Shown piece by piece: positions 58,735 through 64,000 of a stretch of DNA of 64,000 nucleotides. The position numbers were made by a program, and so were the translations under genes. Every line of letters begins with the position of its first letter. Position 1 is the first letter of the stretch. The notes under the pieces are model-generated. The model saw only the letters and a list, made by a program, of their open reading frames with translations, did not search any database and was not told the DNA's origin. The stretch covers positions 178,501-242,500 of the forward strand of contig JAAOOA010000350.1 of NCBI GenBank assembly GCA_012861695.1. The letters run 5' to 3'. The stretch comes from Trematomus loennbergii (lineage: Eukaryota > Chordata > Actinopteri > Perciformes > Nototheniidae).

Positions 58735-60022
58735 AAAGTTCTTTAAGCTTTGTAGCTTTTTCATCTATCATTTCCAACCAAGCAGCAAGAGGTCAAATTT
58801 AAGAATAAGTAATAGTTTGTCACGATTTTACGGAAAAAGTCAAAGTATAGTTTGTCTGAAAAAAAAAATATATATATATATATATATATGGAAAAGTCAT
58901 TGTGTACAATAGTATGTTGAAAAACAAAAACAAAAAAGAAAACTCAATTCATTACAAAATAATGAATATTTTACCAAGTTATAAAGTTTTGCATCCATTA
59001 AAGTGTAACTATAAGTATCTTTGTAGGAGAAAAAACAAAAAAATAATTTAAGTTACTTCCATAAAACTGGATTGTCTTACCTTTAAGAGTCACAGTCTTA
59101 AAGAAAATCTGTTCAGAAAAAGTACTTAACTTTCTACCAGTTGTAAAGTTGTCATACATAAAACTGTATCCAAAAAGTAAGTGAAAGACAACGGGAGAAA
59201 AAAAAAAAAACTTCCCTTTTAGAGTCACAGTCTTTAAGAAAATACATTTTATTACAAAATAATTGACATTCTACCAGTTGCCAAATGTTCCTACATAAAG
59301 TGTATCAAAAAAGTATCTTGGTAGCTGAAAATAACTAAAATATCAGAGAAAACCTACATTATTTAACTGTACAAGTGTTTTTAAAAATAAAAAACGGGGT
59401 ATTAAAGAAACCCCCATTCCTTACAAAGTACTTCATATTATACCCTTTTGTTAAGTGTTGCATACATCAAAGTGTATCTAAAAGTATCTTGGTAACACAA
59501 GAAAAGAGAAAAAAAAGTAAATAAGTGTTAAAAATCACAAACTTGCCTTTTAGAGAAACAGTCTTTAAGAAAAAATCTAATCAGACAATGTACTTCATTT
59601 TCTAGTTTTAAGGTTTTGCATACCTCAAAGTGTGTCTAAAGTATCTTGGCATGAGAAAAAAGCCAAAATCTGCCTTGTGTCAGTGAATAAGTGTTAAAAT
59701 CACAAACTTATAGATAAGCTAGAGGCTATTTTAGATTTGTCTATTAGAGTTAAAGGGTTAAATAACATTTTCAACTGCTGTTCATAGTTACTGGATACAT
59801 AACGAACCTCATCATTATCTCGATTTTCTACTTCCATTTTTATTTAACAGTGAAACGTCTTATTTTAGTAGTCTAGTCAAAGGAGTTAATACTATTACTA
59901 TATATGAAAGCAAAAATAAAACACATTTTCATTTGTTATGGTTGCTTAATTGAAAAACACACCATTCGCCACATTTTCAGAAAGACATATTACATTTGAC
60001 CAAGTTAATGTCGTAGTGCATA
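58735..60022. repeat. inner arm segment D' (right)
   Basis: Inverse of 55060-56578, with small gaps (for example a shorter AT run at 58868 and lost stretches relative to 55640-55790). At 60022 it joins the outer arm directly (AAAAACG/TATGCACTACGAC), marking the deletion of the 2-kb block kept in the left arm. Confidence 0.9.
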
Positions 60023-60512
60023 CGTTTTTGAAAGTTTAGGTGACTTGGTGAGTGGAAATGACTGGCTTTTATCTAGTTTGCACTGGATTTCTTTTTTTTT
60101 ACCTAGCTCACTCCACCCCCCACCTCTATCTTCTGACATCACAGCATATGCCTGGCTCTCAGACTGCAGCGGTGTTGGGGGTCGCCCCAGAACTGCTGAA
60201 GGGGGGCGTGACAGAGGGATGATTCTATCTGGGACGGGGGTCACCCCCGATTTCACACATGATATTTACATCATCTAGGGAAGCACCCAGTAAATGTAGC
60301 CTCATGTAACTTCATATAGGGATTCTTTAATAGTTGTGTGAAGTAATTAAACAATAAGGGGGTATTAAGATCTTTAAATTATAATTTTCCTCTCAAAGAG
60401 ACTTCGTTGTACACACACACACACACAAAACAACATTAAATAAGGACATGATATTATAATGATAAAAGCACTTACCAGAGTTTTTCCAGATCAGATCCAA
60501 ATCAAGCCTCAT
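60005..60512 (-). pseudogene. two-exon arm gene, right-arm copy (frameshifted, 3' deleted)
   Basis: ATG at 60512, donor at 60476/60475 (CTCTG/GTAAG), a 201-bp intron (60275-60475) and an acceptor CTTCCCTAG, all conserved with the left copy. One additional C in the run near 60240 shifts exon 2 relative to the left arm. The frame then realigns to S-E-D-R-G-G-G-W-S-E-L-G-K-K-K but is cut after K-L-S-K-T by the deletion junction. The preserved splice sites in both arms argue that they mattered to the element. Confidence 0.65.
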
Positions 60513-60959
60513 TGTCTCCACCCCCGAGTTCCCGTTAGCCGGTAATTACCGGACTGTGGCCGGTAAAATATGCTGAAGACCGGCAAATCGAAATCTCTCC
60601 GGTCAGAATGATATCCCCTTTAGCGCAATACCACATCAGTTGCACCACTTATGTGACATACAAGAATAGTGTGTGACAGACAAAAGAGTATGTGACAGAC
60701 AAGAATAGTCAATTATAATGTCTACACATAATGTGTAGCAAGAGATGTCCTGTATGGGTTGATTGCGCGTTGATCTGTTGGTAATGCCTCGGGGGTCCGG
60801 TGGGCATGTAAACAAAATGCATAATGCTGTACTATACTTTGTGGCCTCACCCCGTTGCATAGTGACGCTTATTGTTTAGGTGTCTTTTAATAAGCAGGTA
60901 GTCATATCATTAGCTAGAACTAGCTAGATCTGATCGATATGGGTATAAACGCTAGTAAA

Positions 60960-61480
60960 GTCTAATCTGACAGGAGAGACCCGGTGCTGCTGACGAGCCG
61001 ACATGCATCTCTGCATGCGGTGAGCGGAACAAAACACACTCTTCAGATATCACACGTAGCTATTTTAATTACCTCTCAAACTACCTAAACTATTTATAGA
61101 TATGTTTCGTTTTACTGTCGGGTCACTCATTATCAGATCCGCGAGCTGCATGATACTGGCGTATGTCAGGAGAGGGGAGAGCGCTCCGTTTATTATTCCC
61201 GTGTTATTGTAAATTACTGTACACGTTTGAATAGTTAATTGTCTACTATAATTAGTTGGTTTAATATCGAATCAAATCAATTTGTTTCAAAAGCTCAATA
61301 AATAACAGAGAAGACCTTTGACCGGCACTTTTCAAATTTTGTCCGTAAGATTTAAACTGTAACGGACCTGCTGACTGAACAGGAGGGGGAGGAGGAGGGT
61401 GGTGGGTTGAGAGGGGTGGGGGCTGAGAGGGTGGGGCTGAGAGGGTGGGGGCTGAGAGAGGTGGGGGCGACAGGGCGGAT
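60960..61480. other. right-arm-only segment
   Basis: About 0.5 kb present only in the right arm, between TTTACTAGCG-type sequence and the C/T-rich tandem tract. It includes a decayed tandem of CCCCACCCCTCTCAGC units (61385-61530). It contains no recognisable gene. The left arm probably lost it by recombination between GCCCTGT-type short matches. Confidence 0.6.
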
Positions 61481-61580
61481 GTGACACCTGTATGTGAGGG
61501 GGAGGGGGGTGGGCTGAGAGGGGTGGGGGCTACCTGGGAGGATGTAACACCTGTACGCGATAACACCTCGAACAAAGGGG

Positions 61581-61697
61581 CTCATTAGCATATCAAAGGG
61601 GGCTCATTAGCATAATTAGGGGGCGGGACTTAGAAGGTGTGACCTGTCACTTTTGTATGCATACTAATGTGATTGAAACAGCATTGGTAATACTACT
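61581..61697. promoter_or_regulatory. promoter-like terminal module, right arm
   Basis: Exact inverse of the left-end module: CTCATTAGCAT at 61581-61591 and 61603-61613, followed by GGGGGCGGGA (61619 onward) and the terminal GGTAATACTACT. Conservation of both motif copies in both arms supports function or recent origin. Confidence 0.4.
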
Positions 61698-61771
61698 CTG
61701 GACACATGCTACTGTCTCTCTCTCTCTCCATCTCTCTAGGTGTCCTCCAGTGGAGAGCTGGACACATGCTA

Positions 61772-61804
<33 letters not shown>

Positions 61805-61955
61805 GGTGTCCTCCAGTGGAGAGCTGGACACATGCTACTCTCTCTCTCTCTCTCTCTCTCTAGGTGTCCTCCAGTGGAGAGCTGGACACATGCTACTGTC
61901 TCTCTCTCTCTCCCTCTCTCTAGGTGTCCTCCAGTGGAGAGCTGGACACATGCTA

Positions 61956-62035
<80 letters not shown>

Positions 62036-62068
62036 GGTGTCCTCCAGTGGAGAGCTGGACACATGCTA

Positions 62069-62111
<43 letters not shown>

Positions 62112-62190
62112 GGTGTCCTCCAGTGGAGAGCTGGACACATGCTACTGTCTCTCTCTCTCTGTCTCTCTCTCTCTCCTCTCTCGAGGTGTC
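61698..62190. repeat. CT-rich minisatellite, right half of the split array
   Basis: Units of CTAGGTGTCCTCCAGTGGAG AGCTGGACACATGCTACTG with variable (CT)n between them, in the same orientation as 51455-51871. It begins with the second CTGGAC of the target duplication, so the two halves were one array before the 9.8-kb insertion. Confidence 0.96.
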
Positions 62191-62785
<595 letters not shown>

Positions 62786-62938
62786 CCTCCATGACACGCC
62801 AGTCCCCCCTGTCGGTTACGCGCCTCCTCGGGCACCCGCAGCAGCAGCAGCACATCATAAAGTGAGCTGCGCGCGCGCGGGGCTCTCAGTGATCCGGGGA
62901 GCCTCGCGCTGGTGACACTTCAGAGCGGCTCCGGTAAC

Positions 62939-64000
62939 ATGAGCGCGAGGAGAGGATGGCGAGACCCACAACAGCTCCGCGTGGAACCGCTCCTCTTTCA
63001 GCAGCCTGGATGACATCGACGTGCCCGCGGACGGATCCCCCGCGCTGCGCATCATCATCTCCATCGTGTACTCGGGCGTGTGCGCCGCGGGGCTCCTGGG
63101 GAACCTCCTCGTGTTCTTCCTGATGAAGGCGCGCCGTGGCAGGAAGAAGCGCTCTAGCATCAACCTGTTCATCCTCAACCTGGCCGTCACGGACTTCCAG
63201 TTCGTCCTCACGCTGCCCTTCTGGGCGGTGGACACGGCGCGTGACTTCAGCTGGCCCTTTGGGAACGCCATGTGCAAGATCATCCTGTCCGTGACCGTGA
63301 TGAACATGTACGCGAGCGTTTTCTTCCTCACCGCCATGAGCGTCACGCGCTACTGGGCCGTGGCGTCCGCGCTGAAGGACCGGACCCGGAGGCGCGTGTG
63401 CCCGGTGCGCGTGGTGATCTTGGGGCTGTGGGTGTGCGCCACGGCTGCGTCACTGCCCACCGCCGTGTTCTCCACGGTGAAGAGCGTAGCGGGAGAGCGG
63501 CTCTGTCTGCTGGGCTTTCCGGACGGTCAGTCGTGGCTCGCGCTCTACACCTGCAGAAGATCCTCGTGGCCTTCGTGTTCCCGATGCTGATCGTCAGCGC
63601 GTGCTACCTGATGCTGCTGCGCTTCGTGCGCCTCCGCAGCATGAACAACAACCAGGTGAAGCGCCGCTCCAGGGTCACGCGCTCGGTCACCATCGTGGTG
63701 CTGTCCTTCTTCCTCTGCTGGATGCCCAACCACGCCATCACCTTCTGGGGCGTGCTGGTGAAGTTCAACGTGGTGAACTGGGACCGGACGTACTACATGG
63801 TGCACACCTACGTGCACCCGGTGACCGTGTGCCTCGCGCACACCAACAGCTGCCTGAACCCGGTGCTTTACTGCCTCATGCGCCGCGAGTTCCGCAAGAA
63901 GATGAAGGATCTGTTCTGGAGGATCTCCTCTCCCACCGGGAGTAACACGTGCCACCTGCGGCCGTTCAGCGGCACGGTGCGCGCGGGCCGGACGACGCGC
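62939..64000 (+). CDS. rxfp3: relaxin-3 receptor-like GPCR (RXFP3 family), 3' end beyond window
   Basis: A class A G-protein-coupled receptor of the relaxin/insulin-like peptide receptor 3/4 group, which binds relaxin-3/INSL5-type peptides and signals through Gi in neural and endocrine cells. The N terminus has glycosylation sites N-S-S and N-R-S. TM1 contains G-N-L-L-V, TM2 L-A-V-T-D-F-Q-F-V-L-T-L-P-F-W-A-V, TM3 M-N-M-Y-A-S-V-F-F-L-T-A-M-S-V-T-R-Y (TRY in place of DRY, as in RXFP3), ECL2 G-E-R-L-C-L, TM6 S-F-F-L-C-W-M-P and TM7 C-L-N-P-V-L-Y (NPxxY). The tail R-R-E-F-R-K-K-M runs open to the window end. There are two apparent one-base problems: ATG 62939 is out of frame with TM1 (shift near 62945), and one base is missing near 63548, between TM4/ECL2 and TM5. 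GC-rich, intronless coding. Which teleost paralogue it is cannot be decided here. Confidence 0.9.

Larger units (their letters stand above)
51872..61697. mobile_element. 9.8-kb virus-like element with kilobase-long inverted arms and 6-bp TSD
   Basis: Termini are AGTAGTATTACCAATGCTG at the left and its exact reverse complement at the right. They are flanked by CTGGAC at 51866-51871 and 61698-61703, and removing the element and one duplication restores a normal minisatellite unit. The arms are inverted copies: left 51872-53033 plus 55060-56578, right 61697-60022 plus 60022-58735. The left arm carries 2.03 kb (53034-55060) missing from the right; the right carries about 0.5 kb (60960-61480) missing from the left. 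The central unpaired part (56579-58734) holds two genes and an 8-bp satellite. Gene content is small, with short intergenic gaps, one spliced gene and no recognisable polymerase, integrase, protease or capsid. A 6-bp duplication and 5'-AG ends are features of Maverick/Polinton elements (established knowledge); placing this element near them is inference. It could instead be a different virus-derived or unknown group. Confidence 0.85.

Noticed and set aside
51872..61697. Teratorn-type piggyBac/herpesvirus hybrid
   Set aside because: Ends are not TTAA-flanked, size is far smaller, and no herpesvirus core gene or piggyBac transposase is visible.

Overview
This window is nuclear DNA of a ray-finned fish, most likely a percomorph teleost. 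The evidence is a relaxin-3-receptor-type GPCR gene at the right end, tRNA-derived SINEs with the usual fish-type 3' tail, CR1/Rex- and L2-like LINE pieces, hAT- and piggyBac-like DNA transposons, and very long GT, CT and minisatellite arrays. Only one ordinary host gene is recognisable. The rest is a dense, nested mosaic of repeats.

Layout: 1-991 is a 38-bp minisatellite that enters from outside the window. 1.58-5.6 kb holds a short satellite, a foldback element, a SINE, the first 57-bp minisatellite and AT/GT microsatellites. 6.6-11.1 kb holds the right end of one hAT and a CR1-like LINE 3' end split by a complete 734-bp hAT with an 8-bp target duplication. 11.2-13.9 kb is a duplicated segment interrupted by a LINE reverse-transcriptase fragment; the matching uninterrupted site is at 35.6 kb. 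14.6-15.8 kb is a TTAA-flanked piggyBac-like element. 16.4-24.6 kb holds several MITEs, a second SINE, an LTR-like sequence and another hAT fragment. 24.65-26.85 kb is the larger copy of the 57-bp minisatellite. 27-35 kb holds hAT and piggyBac remnants. 35.2-48.3 kb is dominated by 33-, 72-, 12- and 44-bp minisatellites. 49.9-51.5 kb is a foldback element whose right end runs into a CT-rich minisatellite.

The most notable object is 51872-61697. It is a 9.8-kb element with kilobase-long inverted arms, termini beginning 5'-AGTAGTATTACC and a 6-bp duplication (CTGGAC), inserted in one unit of the CT-rich minisatellite. It carries short virus-like genes. A two-exon gene with in-phase splice sites is present in both arms; a Lys/Cys-rich gene lies in the left arm; two more genes lie in the centre, one with a Bcl-2 BH1-like region and one with a CxxC...H...C motif. 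Most reading frames are broken. No polymerase, integrase or capsid gene is visible. The 6-bp duplication and 5'-AG ends recall Maverick/Polinton (adintovirus-like) elements, so it may be a non-autonomous derivative or a separate, undescribed group. That assignment is inference.

The right end (62.9-64.0 kb) is GC-rich and encodes an rxfp3-like receptor that is complete through TM7 but carries two apparent single-base frameshifts. Arrays, transposons and gene do not appear to cooperate functionally. The value of the window lies in its nesting, which orders many insertion and duplication events.
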